From contig UQOH01000002.1 of assembly GCA_900542625.1 (NCBI GenBank), forward strand, positions 1 to 64,000: DNA of 64,000 bases, written 5' to 3'. Each line of letters begins with the position of its first letter. Position 1 is the stretch's first letter. The position numbers and the translations under genes were made by a program. The DNA comes from an uncultured Fusobacterium sp. (lineage in GTDB: Bacteria; Fusobacteriota; Fusobacteriia; Fusobacteriales; Fusobacteriaceae). Under the pieces are notes generated by a model that worked only from the letters and a program-made list of their open reading frames with translations, was not told the DNA's origin and made no database searches. Shown here piece after piece: positions 1 through 8,515 of the stretch.

Positions 1-75
1 AAATTTTCTGTATTCTGTTTCGCTGCATAGATTACGCAGATATTTTTAAAATCGAAAATTTTATTTTTGTACTAT
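1..75 (-). repeat. Partial copy (R1) of dispersed structured intergenic repeat
   Basis: This stretch, read on the minus strand, carries the conserved core of a repeat seen four more times in the window: AAAAATATCTGCGTAA, a hairpin ending in TGCAG, then CGAAACAGAAT. The other end lies outside the window, so arm pairing cannot be tested here. It sits downstream of the yibE/F stop codon. The copy is identified by the motif GCAGCGAAACAGAAT shared with the copies at 10185 and 30616. Function unknown. Confidence 0.7.
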
Positions 76-104
76 CTTTTTTCAACAATTCCTTATTTTT
101 ATAT

Positions 105-1214
105 CTATTTATTTTTATCAGGAAGTGAATATATAAAAGAGGCTATATATGTTGTGATAGGTGCAACAACCACAAGCCCTATACTTCCTATTATAATTTT
201 AATAATTTCAGATGTTACTATCTTCATATTTAAAATCTGAAGAAGAGAGGTATTTCTTTCCAAAAATAAAATCATAAGAGTCAGAAAACCTCCTGAATAA
301 GCAAGAAGGAGAGTTGTTGTCATAGTTCCTATAACAGAACGCCCTACATTAAACCCTGACTTTATAAGATCCTTTCTTGAAATATTCGGATTATGATATT
401 TCAGCTCCTGAATAGTTGCTGTCATATCCATTGCAATATCCATAGCTGCACCGCTTGCTCCTATGATAATTGCTGAATAGAAAATATCCAGAATATTTAT
501 ACTCATGAAACTTGAAAAAAATACACTCTGAGCCATTGGCTGATTCATTCCGTCAATTCTGAATGCATCCCCAAAAATAAATGTTAAAACAGCTGTTACA
601 AAAAGTCCTGATAAAGTTCCCAAAAATGCACTCCAACCTTTTTTCGTGAAACCTGCCACAAGAAAAATAATAAGGGCAGACAAAAGAATCAGAGCAAAAA
701 CTGTAATCAAAAATACATTTTCCCCTTTTTTCAAAGCAGGAATAAGATATTCCCAAATTATAATAACACTTCCCACAAATGAAAGAAGAGATTGTACTCC
801 CACTTTTCTTGCATAAACTATAAGAAGAACTATAAAAATTGAGGCAAGTATTGCCAGTTTTTCAACTCTTAAAAGAGAAAGTACCTTAACATTTATTTCT
901 CCGCTGTCTAAGTCATCAGAAACAGCAATAAGAATTTTGTCATTTGGAACATAAAATTCATCATATTCCATACTTCCGCTTAAAAGATTATTGACTTCCA
1001 CTTTTGTACCTTTATATTTCCCTGTAAGAATTTCTATTTCAAGATGCTGACATCCTACTTTTGTAACTCCCTGAACAACAGCATCGCTGTTATCAACCTG
1101 AAGAACTTTTCCTATATTTTCTTTTTTAAAGAAATACCCTTCTGATTTTCCGCTGAAAATCAGAAGGGCTAGGAATGCTGCAGCTGCTGCAATAATTATT
1201 CCTATTTTTTTCAC
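105..1214 (-). CDS. YibE/F family membrane protein
   Basis: This is a polytopic membrane protein of about 369 residues. A first hydrophobic segment (about residues 4-20) is followed by an extracytoplasmic beta-rich region (about 30-110) and then six or seven transmembrane helices. The motif SGAAMDIAMDMTATIQEL in the middle is characteristic of the YibE/F family (PF07907), whose substrate is not established. The start is uncertain: the longest frame begins at a TTG at 1226. I prefer the GTG at 1214, which is preceded by GGGTGAT and gives a typical MKKIGII leader. The gene lies a few bases downstream of the alkaline phosphatase stop and is probably co-transcribed with it. Confidence 0.85.
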   Translation of the reverse strand: MKKIGIIIAAAAAFLALLIFSGKSEGYFFKKENIGKVLQVDNSDAVVQGVTKVGCQHLEIEILTGKYKGTKVEVNNLLSGSMEYDEFYVPNDKILIAVSDDLDSGEINVKVLSLLRVEKLAILASIFIVLLIVYARKVGVQSLLSFVGSVIIIWEYLIPALKKGENVFLITVFALILLSALIIFLVAGFTKKGWSAFLGTLSGLFVTAVLTFIFGDAFRIDGMNQPMAQSVFFSSFMSINILDIFYSAIIIGASGAAMDIAMDMTATIQELKYHNPNISRKDLIKSGFNVGRSVIGTMTTTLLLAYSGGFLTLMILFLERNTSLLQILNMKIVTSEIIKIIIGSIGLVVVAPITTYIASFIYSLPDKNK

Positions 1215-1228
1215 ATTATCACCCAAAG

Positions 1229-2614
1229 TTATTTGATTTCTTCACCCATTGATTTTGCAATTAATTTTGCAACATCAGTGTTGTCTTTAAATCCAATAAA
1301 GTTTTGAGCATCTTTACCTACTGCTGCAAGAGGAACTTGAACAGCTGTATGTGCATATGAAGTCCACATCATTCCAGAACGCTCAGAGATAATATGTGTT
1401 ACTGCTATTGCCACAGGACTGTATCCTCCAAACAAATCACTTGCATTTTTGTTGCTGTCTTGTAAGTCCATAGCTTTAGTTATTGCTGCTTTTTCTGCAT
1501 CAGTTAAATTTTTAAGCCCCATGTTTTTGTTTATATATTTAAAGAACTCATCTCTGTTTCCTGTGTAAGCTTTTTGAAGAACATCTTCAACAGATACTTT
1601 TACATTTTTAAGTTCATCTAATTTTAAGAAGTAGTTAGCACCAAATCCAAGTCCCATTCCTCCAGTTTCGTGGTCTGCTGCAACAACGATTAATGTATCT
1701 TGAGGGTGTTTTTGATAGAAATTGTAAGCTGATTTTATAGCATCATCAAAAGCTATTGTATCGTAGATTGTTCCCATAACATCGTTGGCATGTGATGCGT
1801 GGTCAATTCTTCCTCCCTCAACCATCATAAAGAATCCGTCTTTATCATTTTGTAATAAAGCAATACCTTTGTCTGTCATCTCTTTTAAACTTGGAGTTGT
1901 TTTCTTATTTCTGTCAATTTCATATGGCATATGTGAAGATTCTAAAGCTGCGAAAACTTTTTCTCCTGCTTTTGGCGACCAGTTTCTGAAATCTTTACCT
2001 GATTCTTTTCCTGTAAATGTTTTGTATCCTTTATCCTGAAACTCTTTTATTAAATCTCTGTTGTCTTTTCTTTTGCTTGAAAGTCCGCTGTCTTTACCTG
2101 CAAAGTGTCTGTATCCTCCACCTGCAAAGTAATCAACATTACTTTCTACATAATCTTCTGCTATTCCGTTTTCATCATCTCTGTCCATATTGTGAGATGC
2201 AAATACAGCTGGTGTAGCATGAGTTATTCTTGTTGTTGTAACAAGTCCTGTTGCTTTTCCTTGATCTTGAGCCATTTCAAGAAGAGTTTTAAGGTCTTTT
2301 CCTTTTGGAGTTTTTGCAATAACTCCGTTGTTTGTTTTGTGCCCTGTTGCAAGAGCTGTTCCTGCTGCTGCAGAGTCTGTTATTAATGTATCAGCAGAAT
2401 AAGTTGTTGTGATTGCTGCAAATGGAAGAGAGTTCATTAAAAGTTTTCCGTCTTTTTTCATAACTCCTTTTTTATACTCTTCTGTAATCTGTCTTTGAGC
2501 AGCTCCCATACCGTCACCGATAAAGTAGAAAATATATTTTGGGCTGTCTGCAAAAGCTGTTACGCTAAGAGATAAAAGTCCTGCTAAAAATAGTTTTTTA
2601 GTATCAAATTTCAT
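1229..2614 (-). CDS. phoA: Alkaline phosphatase, exported
   Basis: Periplasmic phosphomonoesterase of the metal-dependent alkaline phosphatase superfamily, 461 residues. It has a signal peptide (residues 1-22, ending AFA-DS). A metal-binding DGMG sits at about 34-37, and the nucleophile motif TDSAAAGTALATG has Ser at about 81. The metal ligand motifs GGRIDHASHAND and ADHETGG lie in the second half. GGGAGG lies just upstream of the ATG. It probably scavenges phosphate from organic esters. Upstream is a TATAAT-like box near 2664-2669, but no Pho box could be identified with confidence. It is followed immediately by yibE/F. The symbol is given for family; orthology to E. coli PhoA rather than another alkaline phosphatase subtype was not tested. 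Confidence 0.93.
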   Translation of the reverse strand: MKFDTKKLFLAGLLSLSVTAFADSPKYIFYFIGDGMGAAQRQITEEYKKGVMKKDGKLLMNSLPFAAITTTYSADTLITDSAAAGTALATGHKTNNGVIAKTPKGKDLKTLLEMAQDQGKATGLVTTTRITHATPAVFASHNMDRDDENGIAEDYVESNVDYFAGGGYRHFAGKDSGLSSKRKDNRDLIKEFQDKGYKTFTGKESGKDFRNWSPKAGEKVFAALESSHMPYEIDRNKKTTPSLKEMTDKGIALLQNDKDGFFMMVEGGRIDHASHANDVMGTIYDTIAFDDAIKSAYNFYQKHPQDTLIVVAADHETGGMGLGFGANYFLKLDELKNVKVSVEDVLQKAYTGNRDEFFKYINKNMGLKNLTDAEKAAITKAMDLQDSNKNASDLFGGYSPVAIAVTHIISERSGMMWTSYAHTAVQVPLAAVGKDAQNFIGFKDNTDVAKLIAKSMGEEIK

Positions 2615-2718
2615 TTTAATCCTCCCTGAATTTTAAAAAATTAATTTATCTTTTCAAGGTGATTATAATAAAAGCAGGTTAAATCAGATTATTTTTTCTG
2701 TAAAAGAACTGTAAAAAA

Positions 2719-3441
2719 TTATTTTATTATCAGAAGTTCTTTAAATTCTTTAACTTTATTTCTGCTTACAGGAACTTTAAATTTTAAGTCTGCAATTTTT
2801 AAAACATATGTACTGTTAAACCAAGGCTCAACCTCAACAATCTTATCAAGATTTACTATATAAGATCTGTGGGTTCTGTAAAATTTTTCTTTAGGAAGAA
2901 TTTCTTCTAATTTAGAAATTTTAACTTTTGAAGTATAAACAGCATCTTTTGTATATATAAGGCTGTCTTTTTCATCCACTTCAATATAATATATATCATC
3001 AAGAGAGATTACAAACATTTTGTTGTCAAGAAGTCCTGTTATTTTATTAATACGGTTTACATCTTTGGAAATTTCTGTTTCTCTTTCTTTAGTAAGATTT
3101 TCCAATACCTCTTTTATTCTTTTGTCAGAATACGGCTTCAAAAGATAATCAAAAGCTTTTATCTCGAAAGCCTCAGCAGCATAATCACGATATGCTGTAA
3201 TAAAAACAATTTTTATATTTTCATTTATTTTAGAAATTATTTTTCCAAGACTCATTCCGTCAAGTTCAGGCATATTTATATCAAGAAACACCACATCAAT
3301 ACTGCTGTCTTTCAAGTACTTAAGAGCATCAACAGGATTTTCAAACTCTTTTTCCAGCTCAATTCCTTCAAAGTTGTTTATAAAATATTTAAGTTCTTCT
3401 CTAGCAGGAAATTCATCTTCAACTATTACACATTTTATCAT
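2719..3441 (-). CDS. LytTR-family response regulator
   Basis: Cytoplasmic two-component response regulator, 240 residues. It has an N-terminal receiver domain with phospho-acceptor Asp54 in VFLDINMPELDG and acidic residues near the start (VEDE). The C-terminal LytTR DNA-binding domain (about 135-238) is recognised by FYRTHRSYIVNLDKI and the final VPVSRNKVKEFKELL. It starts 17 bases after the sensor kinase gene and is its partner. LytTR regulators usually bind short direct repeats upstream of target promoters. By analogy with BtsSR/YpdAB of E. coli, the divergent cstA-type transporter gene is the obvious target, although that link is inferred from position only. Confidence 0.93.
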   Translation of the reverse strand: MIKCVIVEDEFPAREELKYFINNFEGIELEKEFENPVDALKYLKDSSIDVVFLDINMPELDGMSLGKIISKINENIKIVFITAYRDYAAEAFEIKAFDYLLKPYSDKRIKEVLENLTKERETEISKDVNRINKITGLLDNKMFVISLDDIYYIEVDEKDSLIYTKDAVYTSKVKISKLEEILPKEKFYRTHRSYIVNLDKIVEVEPWFNSTYVLKIADLKFKVPVSRNKVKEFKELLIIK

Positions 3442-3457
3442 TTGCTCCTCCCTCTGT

Positions 3458-5110
3458 TTATTCTATATTAAAAGATATTCTTGTTCCTTTTTCCAGTCTT
3501 GTTATCTGAAGACCTGTACCATAAAGAAGTTTTATTCTGTTATGTACATTTTTTAATCCAACGCTTTTTTCAATTTCCGGTATATCAAGTTCATCTATAA
3601 CTTTCTGCTCTATTCCAATACCATCATCTTCAATTATAATCTCACAGCCTCTTTCTCTTTTTCTTACTTTAATATATATATTTCCCTCATTTCTTGATTT
3701 TAAAAATCCATGCTTTATGCTGTTTTCCACAAGAGGCTGAATTGTAAGACTTGGGATTTTTATATCTCCTGTTCCCTCTTCTATTTCATAAAAACTGTTT
3801 ATTTTATTAAATCTTGATTTCTCAATGTTCATATATGCTTTTACCTGTTCAAGCTCTTGAGAAAGAGGAACAAGTTTTGAAAAATTTTCAAGATTAAATC
3901 TAAGATATGTAGACAGATCTATTATAACTTCTCTTGCTTTTGCAGGATCTGTTCTTACAAAAAATGCTGTTGTATTCAAAGCGTTAAAAAGAAAATGAGG
4001 ATTTATCTGTGCCTGAAGAACTTTCAGCTCTGCATCTCTTGCCATTGTTTTCAAATTTTCCATTTTAGTTATTTCAAGCTGTGTTGCAATAAGCTGAGAC
4101 AAACCAATAACAAGATATTTTTTTCTAGCTGTTATAAAGCCGTTTTTATCAAAATAAATTTTAAGTGTTCCTTTTATCTTTTCTCCCTGAAACAAAGGAG
4201 CAATGATACAGGATTTTATTTTTCCTGAAATACATTTAAAATTAACTTCATCTGTACTTTTATTTGCTATAAGAATTTCACCTGTTTTAAGAACTCTTTT
4301 TGTTGCATCGCTTTTAATTTCATTATGGTCTATCTTATATATTTCTGATTCACTGTAACTTGCTATAATATTTTTTTCATTTGTAAGAACAACAGCTTTA
4401 GCCTCAAGATATTCAAGAATTATTCTGCATACTTCATTTAAAGACTCACCTTTTCTGAAATATGGAAGTGTTTTATTAGCAATTTCAAGAGCTGTTTTTG
4501 CCTGCATTCCTGCCATAATCTCTTTTTCTTCAATAATTCCTTCTATAATAAGAATAACAACAGATACTCCAACTGCATTGGCAAGTATCATAGGAAGATA
4601 AATATTTCTTACAATCTCCCATGCCAGAACTTTATCTGTATTCATTATAATAATAAGGAGCATACTTAAGTTTTCAACAATAAATCCCCCGATAAACCCA
4701 TACATATATCTGGTTTTCCCGCTGGATTTTTTATATAAATAAGCTGCAAGATATCCTCCAAGGATAGTTGCAATGGAACAGGGAACTGTGGTAAGCTGTC
4801 CTGTATTTATACAAAGTCTGTGAAGCCCTGCTATAATTCCGGAAATAATTCCCACCTGTGGTCCTGCTAGTATTCCTCCAACTATAACTCCTATATTACG
4901 GGTGTTTGCAATAGAACCTTTATAATCTACCCCTACATATGTTCCTATAATTGCAAGTCCCGAAAAAAAAGCAGAGAGAATTATAATATCTTTCCTGCTG
5001 TATTTCTCTCTGGTAAATATATTTCTGGCACTGTCAAATTTCGTAAAGAAAAATGCAATGACAATTATATATCCCAGATTATTTAAAAGGTGACTCATCA
5101 AATTAAACAT
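3458..5110 (-). CDS. LytS/BtsS-type sensor histidine kinase
   Basis: Membrane sensor kinase of about 550 residues. The N-terminal half (about 1-195) is a 5TM-5TMR_LYT-type receptor region, with GPQVGIISGIIAGLHR and the NTRNIGV motif. A GAF-like region follows (about 220-350). The His_kinase domain carries the LytS-type H box QAQINPHFLFNALN, and the ATPase domain has VENSIKHGF and DDGIGI. The longest frame opens at a TTG (5122). I chose the ATG at 5110 because GGAGG sits five bases before it. A possible promoter is TATAAT at 5139-5144. The kinase pairs with the LytTR regulator downstream. Relatives sense pyruvate (BtsS, YpdA) or cell-wall state; the divergent CstA-type gene favours pyruvate or a related carboxylate. 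Confidence 0.93.
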   Translation of the reverse strand: MFNLMSHLLNNLGYIIVIAFFFTKFDSARNIFTREKYSRKDIIILSAFFSGLAIIGTYVGVDYKGSIANTRNIGVIVGGILAGPQVGIISGIIAGLHRLCINTGQLTTVPCSIATILGGYLAAYLYKKSSGKTRYMYGFIGGFIVENLSMLLIIIMNTDKVLAWEIVRNIYLPMILANAVGVSVVILIIEGIIEEKEIMAGMQAKTALEIANKTLPYFRKGESLNEVCRIILEYLEAKAVVLTNEKNIIASYSESEIYKIDHNEIKSDATKRVLKTGEILIANKSTDEVNFKCISGKIKSCIIAPLFQGEKIKGTLKIYFDKNGFITARKKYLVIGLSQLIATQLEITKMENLKTMARDAELKVLQAQINPHFLFNALNTTAFFVRTDPAKAREVIIDLSTYLRFNLENFSKLVPLSQELEQVKAYMNIEKSRFNKINSFYEIEEGTGDIKIPSLTIQPLVENSIKHGFLKSRNEGNIYIKVRKRERGCEIIIEDDGIGIEQKVIDELDIPEIEKSVGLKNVHNRIKLLYGTGLQITRLEKGTRISFNIE

Positions 5111-5190
5111 TTCTACCTCCAAAGTTTTTCATCAATTAATTATATCACAAAATACAAAATACCCAAAGTGCATCTCAAGACAGTATACTG

Positions 5191-5258
5191 CTTTTTAAGT
5201 GTGAAATTTTACCTTTTAAAGAACATTCATTACATTATTCAAACTTAAAAAGTATAAT
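5191..5258 (+). promoter_or_regulatory. cstA promoter with long inverted repeat
   Basis: The promoter is TTACAT (5230-5235), a 17-base spacer, then TATAAT (5253-5258). An inverted repeat flanks and enters it: CTTTTTAAGTGTGAA at 5191-5205 and TTCAAACTTAAAAAG at 5238-5252, complementary at 14 of 15 positions. The right arm fills the -35/-10 spacer, so a factor bound there would contact polymerase. LytTR regulators normally use direct repeats, so the bound protein may be something else. Confidence 0.6.
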
Positions 5259-5314
5259 ATGAATATGGTTGGTAATGAAAGATAAAAAATTTTATTTTAA
5301 TGGAGGTTGTTTTT

Positions 5315-6712
5315 ATGATAAGCTTTTTAGTTTCATTAGTTGCTTTGATCGTAGGTTATATGACTTATGGTAAATTTGTAGAAAAAGTTTTTGGAATTGA
5401 TGAGAACAGAGAAACACCGGCTGTTCGTTTGGCAGATGGAGTTGACTATGTGGAAATCGATTGGAAAAAAGCCTTTCTTATTCAGTTCTTAAATATAGCA
5501 GGACTTGGACCAATATTTGGTGCAATTGCCGGAGCTTTATGGGGACCAGCAGCATTTTTATGGATAGTATTTGGATGTATATTTGCCGGAGCTACTCACG
5601 ACTACCTTTCTGGAATGTTATCAGTAAGACATGACGGAGCTACAATAGCAGAGATAGTTGGAATATACTTAGGTGACAAAGCTAAACAGGTAATGAGAGT
5701 TTTCTCAGTTGTGCTTTTAGTTCTTGTTGGAGTTGTATTCGTAACAGGACCAGCTGATATTTTAGCAAACCTTACAGGTAAAAATTCACTTATGTGGGTT
5801 GGAGTAATCATAGTATACTATATGGCAGCAACTGTTCTTCCTGTTGATAAATTAATCGGAAAAATTTATCCAATATTTGGAGCATGTTTAATTATCATGG
5901 GAGTTGGAATCGGAGTTGGACTTGTTGTATTAGGATATGATATCCCTGAAATAGCTTTTGTTAATATGCACCCAAAAGGAACTTCTTTATTCCCATATCT
6001 ATTTGTTACAATAGCATGTGGAGCAATATCTGGATTCCATGCTACTCAATCACCTTTAATGGCTAGATGTATGAGAACAGAAAAAGAAGGAAGAAGAGTA
6101 TTCTATGGTGCTATGATTGCAGAAGGAGTTATCGCTCTTGTATGGGCTGCTGCTGCAATGTCATTCTTCGGCGGAACTGAAGGACTTGCTCAAGCAGGAA
6201 CACCTGGTGTAATAGTAAGTACAATTTCTAACTCAATCCTTGGTAAAGTTGGAGGAGCTTTAGCTATTCTTGGAGTTGTTGCATGTCCAATAACATCTGG
6301 AGATACTGCATTCAGAAGTGCAAGACTTACAATAGCTGATGCTTTAAAATATAAACAAGGACCTATCGTAAACAGATTTATAATCGCAATTCCATTATTC
6401 GTAGTTGGTGTTGCATTATGTTTCATAGATTTCACAATCATTTGGAGATACTTTGCTTGGTCTAACCAGACACTTGCAACTATAGCTCTTTGGGCTGCTG
6501 CTGCTTACCTTGCAAGAGCAGGTAAAAATCACTGGATCGCATCTATTCCGGGAACATTTATGACAGCAGTTGTAACAACTTACATCTTAGTTGCTCCTGA
6601 GGGATTAAGATTATCTGAAAGCATTGGATATCCAGCTGGTATAATAGCTGCTGTTCTTGCTATGGGATTCTTCTTAAAAACTAAATGGGTCGCTAAACCG
6701 GTTAATGCTTAA
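5315..6712 (+). CDS. cstA: CstA-family transporter (probable pyruvate or peptide uptake)
   Basis: Polytopic inner membrane transporter, 465 residues with a dozen or more hydrophobic segments. Family signatures include GPIFGAIAGALWGP near the N-terminus, FAGATHDYLSGM, FHATQSPLMARCM and CPITSGDTAFRSARL. It is the short form: E. coli CstA and BtsT are about 700 residues and carry extra C-terminal helices. The longest frame starts at 5300, but that ATG overlaps the GGAGG (5302-5306) that serves the ATG at 5315, so 5315 is used. The gene is divergent from a LytS/LytR pair, as btsT is controlled by BtsSR in E. coli, which supports pyruvate as substrate by analogy. A bidirectional terminator follows. 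Confidence 0.9.
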   Translation: MISFLVSLVALIVGYMTYGKFVEKVFGIDENRETPAVRLADGVDYVEIDWKKAFLIQFLNIAGLGPIFGAIAGALWGPAAFLWIVFGCIFAGATHDYLSGMLSVRHDGATIAEIVGIYLGDKAKQVMRVFSVVLLVLVGVVFVTGPADILANLTGKNSLMWVGVIIVYYMAATVLPVDKLIGKIYPIFGACLIIMGVGIGVGLVVLGYDIPEIAFVNMHPKGTSLFPYLFVTIACGAISGFHATQSPLMARCMRTEKEGRRVFYGAMIAEGVIALVWAAAAMSFFGGTEGLAQAGTPGVIVSTISNSILGKVGGALAILGVVACPITSGDTAFRSARLTIADALKYKQGPIVNRFIIAIPLFVVGVALCFIDFTIIWRYFAWSNQTLATIALWAAAAYLARAGKNHWIASIPGTFMTAVVTTYILVAPEGLRLSESIGYPAGIIAAVLAMGFFLKTKWVAKPVNA

Positions 6713-6753
6713 TTAAAGTATTAAGTGATACAACCTAAACCAAGTTAAAATAA

Positions 6754-6793
6754 AAAACATCTCAGATATCATAAAGGATATTTGAGATGTTTT
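6754..6793. terminator. Bidirectional terminator between cstA and nfeD
   Basis: A stem AAAACATCTCAGATATC (6754-6770) pairs with GATATTTGAGATGTTTT (6777-6793), with one G-T type mismatch and a six-base loop. T-runs flank both sides, so it can stop cstA from the left and the minus-strand nfeD operon from the right. Confidence 0.85.
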
Positions 6794-6806
6794 TATTTAA
6801 ATATTT

Positions 6807-7211
6807 TTAACTTATTTTTTTTAAAATAAGTTTTATTCCTTCTATTCCTATAACTTCAGCTTCTTCTCCAACCTCAAGAGATTCATCACATTTACCAATC
6901 CAGTTTTTTCCGTCAAGGTAAATATCATAATCCTCTCTTTCATTCATTCCTCTTACTTTAACAATACTTCCTGTTATTCTGTCCAAAGTATCTTTTTTTC
7001 TTTCTCTCCACGCTTTAGACATATTTTTTGTAAGAAGAAAAATAACTGCTGATAAAACTATAAACAGATAAAACTCATAAATAACATTGTTTATAAAAGG
7101 AGAACACAGCATTGTTATAATGGCTGCTATTCCAAACCATAAAGATATAAGCCCTGATATTCCTGCCTCTACTACAAAAAATACTACTGCTGCTGCCAGC
7201 CACATTATCAT
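6807..7211 (-). CDS. NfeD-like membrane protein
   Basis: Small membrane protein of 134 residues. Two or three transmembrane helices lie in the first 70 residues (MIMWLAAAVVFFVVEAGISG; LFIVLSAVIFLL). A C-terminal soluble OB-fold-type domain (about 80-134) has the NfeD features ITGSIVKV and VGEEAEVIGIEG. NfeD proteins work with SPFH/stomatin proteins in membrane domains; no stomatin gene is in this window. It is last in the run ylqF-nadE-(unknown)-nfeD and abuts the terminator at 6754. AGGAGG precedes the ATG. Confidence 0.85.
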   Translation of the reverse strand: MIMWLAAAVVFFVVEAGISGLISLWFGIAAIITMLCSPFINNVIYEFYLFIVLSAVIFLLTKNMSKAWRERKKDTLDRITGSIVKVRGMNEREDYDIYLDGKNWIGKCDESLEVGEEAEVIGIEGIKLILKKIS

Positions 7212-7238
7212 ATGTATTCCTCCTTTTGAGAACTTTTA

Positions 7239-7652
7239 TTATTGTTTTTCTTCAGCCTCTTTTTCAGTTTTTTCTGTTTTTTCAGATATATCCATCTCAC
7301 GGATTTTCTTTTCCATTTTGCTTACTTTTGCTGCCATATCATTAATTCTTACTTCAACAGAGTTCAATATCCAAAACTGGAAATGACTTGATTTTTTTGT
7401 TTCATAAAGCATCCAGATTATTTTTACAATTCCAAGAAGTATAGCCAGATACATAGTAAGCTCAAGGGACATCTTTCCAAGAACTCCTCCCATAAATAAA
7501 AGAGCTATAATCATCCCTATTAAAATTGCATTTACTTTTTTTACCTGAGTATTATTTTTCCCGCCGATTTTACCAACAATCTGTCTTATTCTGTCTTTTT
7601 CTTTTTCAAACTCTTTTAATTCTTCCAATAAGGTTTTTTCGTGTTCTTTCAT
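7239..7652 (-). CDS. Hypothetical membrane protein with coiled-coil ends
   Basis: I do not recognise this 137-residue protein. It has a charged, probably coiled-coil N-terminus (residues 1-35, Glu/Lys rich). Two hydrophobic segments follow (about 42-60 and 65-83), then a helical C-terminus with repeated Glu/Lys (about 100-137, KMEKKIREMDISEKTEKTEKEA). The layout suggests an inner membrane hairpin with both tails in the cytoplasm. It lies between nadE and nfeD, 27 bases from each, and is very probably in their operon. No catalytic motif is visible. Confidence 0.7.
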   Translation of the reverse strand: MKEHEKTLLEELKEFEKEKDRIRQIVGKIGGKNNTQVKKVNAILIGMIIALLFMGGVLGKMSLELTMYLAILLGIVKIIWMLYETKKSSHFQFWILNSVEVRINDMAAKVSKMEKKIREMDISEKTEKTEKEAEEKQ

Positions 7653-7678
7653 AAAATACCTTCCCTTTCTGTTTTATT

Positions 7679-8515
7679 TTACACTCCCCAGTCTCTTGGA
7701 TATTTAAAATCTGTTCCAATTCCTCTTTCTGAAATATTTGCTATAACTGGAAGTTTTCTCTTATACTGAGCCATTTTGATTTTTCTCATTATTGTTTTTA
7801 CAATATTTTCATCATATCCAAGTTCTGTTATCTCTTCAAGAGTCATTCTTTCATCAGTCAGATAATAAAGAACCTCATCAGCCATTTGATAAGAGAATCC
7901 AAGCTCCTGCTCATCTGTCTGTCCTTCCCATAAGTCTGCACTTGGTTTTTTGTCTATTATCTCTTTCGGTACTCCAAGAAATTCTGAAAGTGCCCATACC
8001 TGTGCTTTGTATAAGTCACCTATTGGATTTACTGCTGATGCAGAATCTCCAAACTGTGTGCTGTATCCTAAAAGAATTTCTGTTCTGTTTGATGTTCCAA
8101 GAACAAGTGCTCCCTCTTTTGCAGAGTTGTCAAAAAGTACACACATTCTTGTTCTTGCCATAAAGTTTCCTCTTCTAAGACTTGACATCTCATCATTCAT
8201 AGCAAAATATGCGTCTGCCATTGGTGTGATTTCCACTTTTTTAGTATTAATTCCTGTTGCTTTTACTACAAGTTCTGCATGTTCCAAACTTTCTTTGCTT
8301 GAAGTTTTATAAGGCATCATAACTGTGTATACATTTTCAGGCCCAAATGCTTCTGCTGCAAGAAAAGCTACCAAAGCTGAATCAATTCCTCCTGAAAGAC
8401 CAAGTATTACTTTTTTAAACCCGATTTTGTGAACTTCATCTCTTAAAAAATTTACTAAAATATCTCTTGTTTTTTCTAAATCCAGCATAAGCCCTTCTGC
8501 TGCTCTATTTTTCAT
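7679..8515 (-). CDS. nadE: NH3-dependent NAD+ synthetase
   Basis: Cytosolic enzyme that amidates nicotinic acid adenine dinucleotide to NAD+ using ATP and ammonia, 278 residues. The N-type ATP pyrophosphatase P-loop SGGIDSALVAF is at residues 41-51. GTSNRTEILLGYSTQFGDSA and KPSADLWEGQTDEQELG are typical of the family. There is no glutaminase (nitrilase) domain, so it is the short ammonia-dependent type. The ATG at 8515 has GGAGG about seven bases upstream and overlaps the last bases of rbgA, which indicates translational coupling. Confidence 0.95.
   Translation of the reverse strand: MKNRAAEGLMLDLEKTRDILVNFLRDEVHKIGFKKVILGLSGGIDSALVAFLAAEAFGPENVYTVMMPYKTSSKESLEHAELVVKATGINTKKVEITPMADAYFAMNDEMSSLRRGNFMARTRMCVLFDNSAKEGALVLGTSNRTEILLGYSTQFGDSASAVNPIGDLYKAQVWALSEFLGVPKEIIDKKPSADLWEGQTDEQELGFSYQMADEVLYYLTDERMTLEEITELGYDENIVKTIMRKIKMAQYKRKLPVIANISERGIGTDFKYPRDWGV

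Noticed and set aside
2105..2386. Plus-strand ORF of 93 codons, Cys/Ser-rich, inside phoA
   Set aside because: Antisense shadow of a clear gene; no ribosome site or recognisable domain.
5300..5314. Longer cstA start at 5300
   Set aside because: That ATG overlaps the GGAGG that serves the ATG at 5315.
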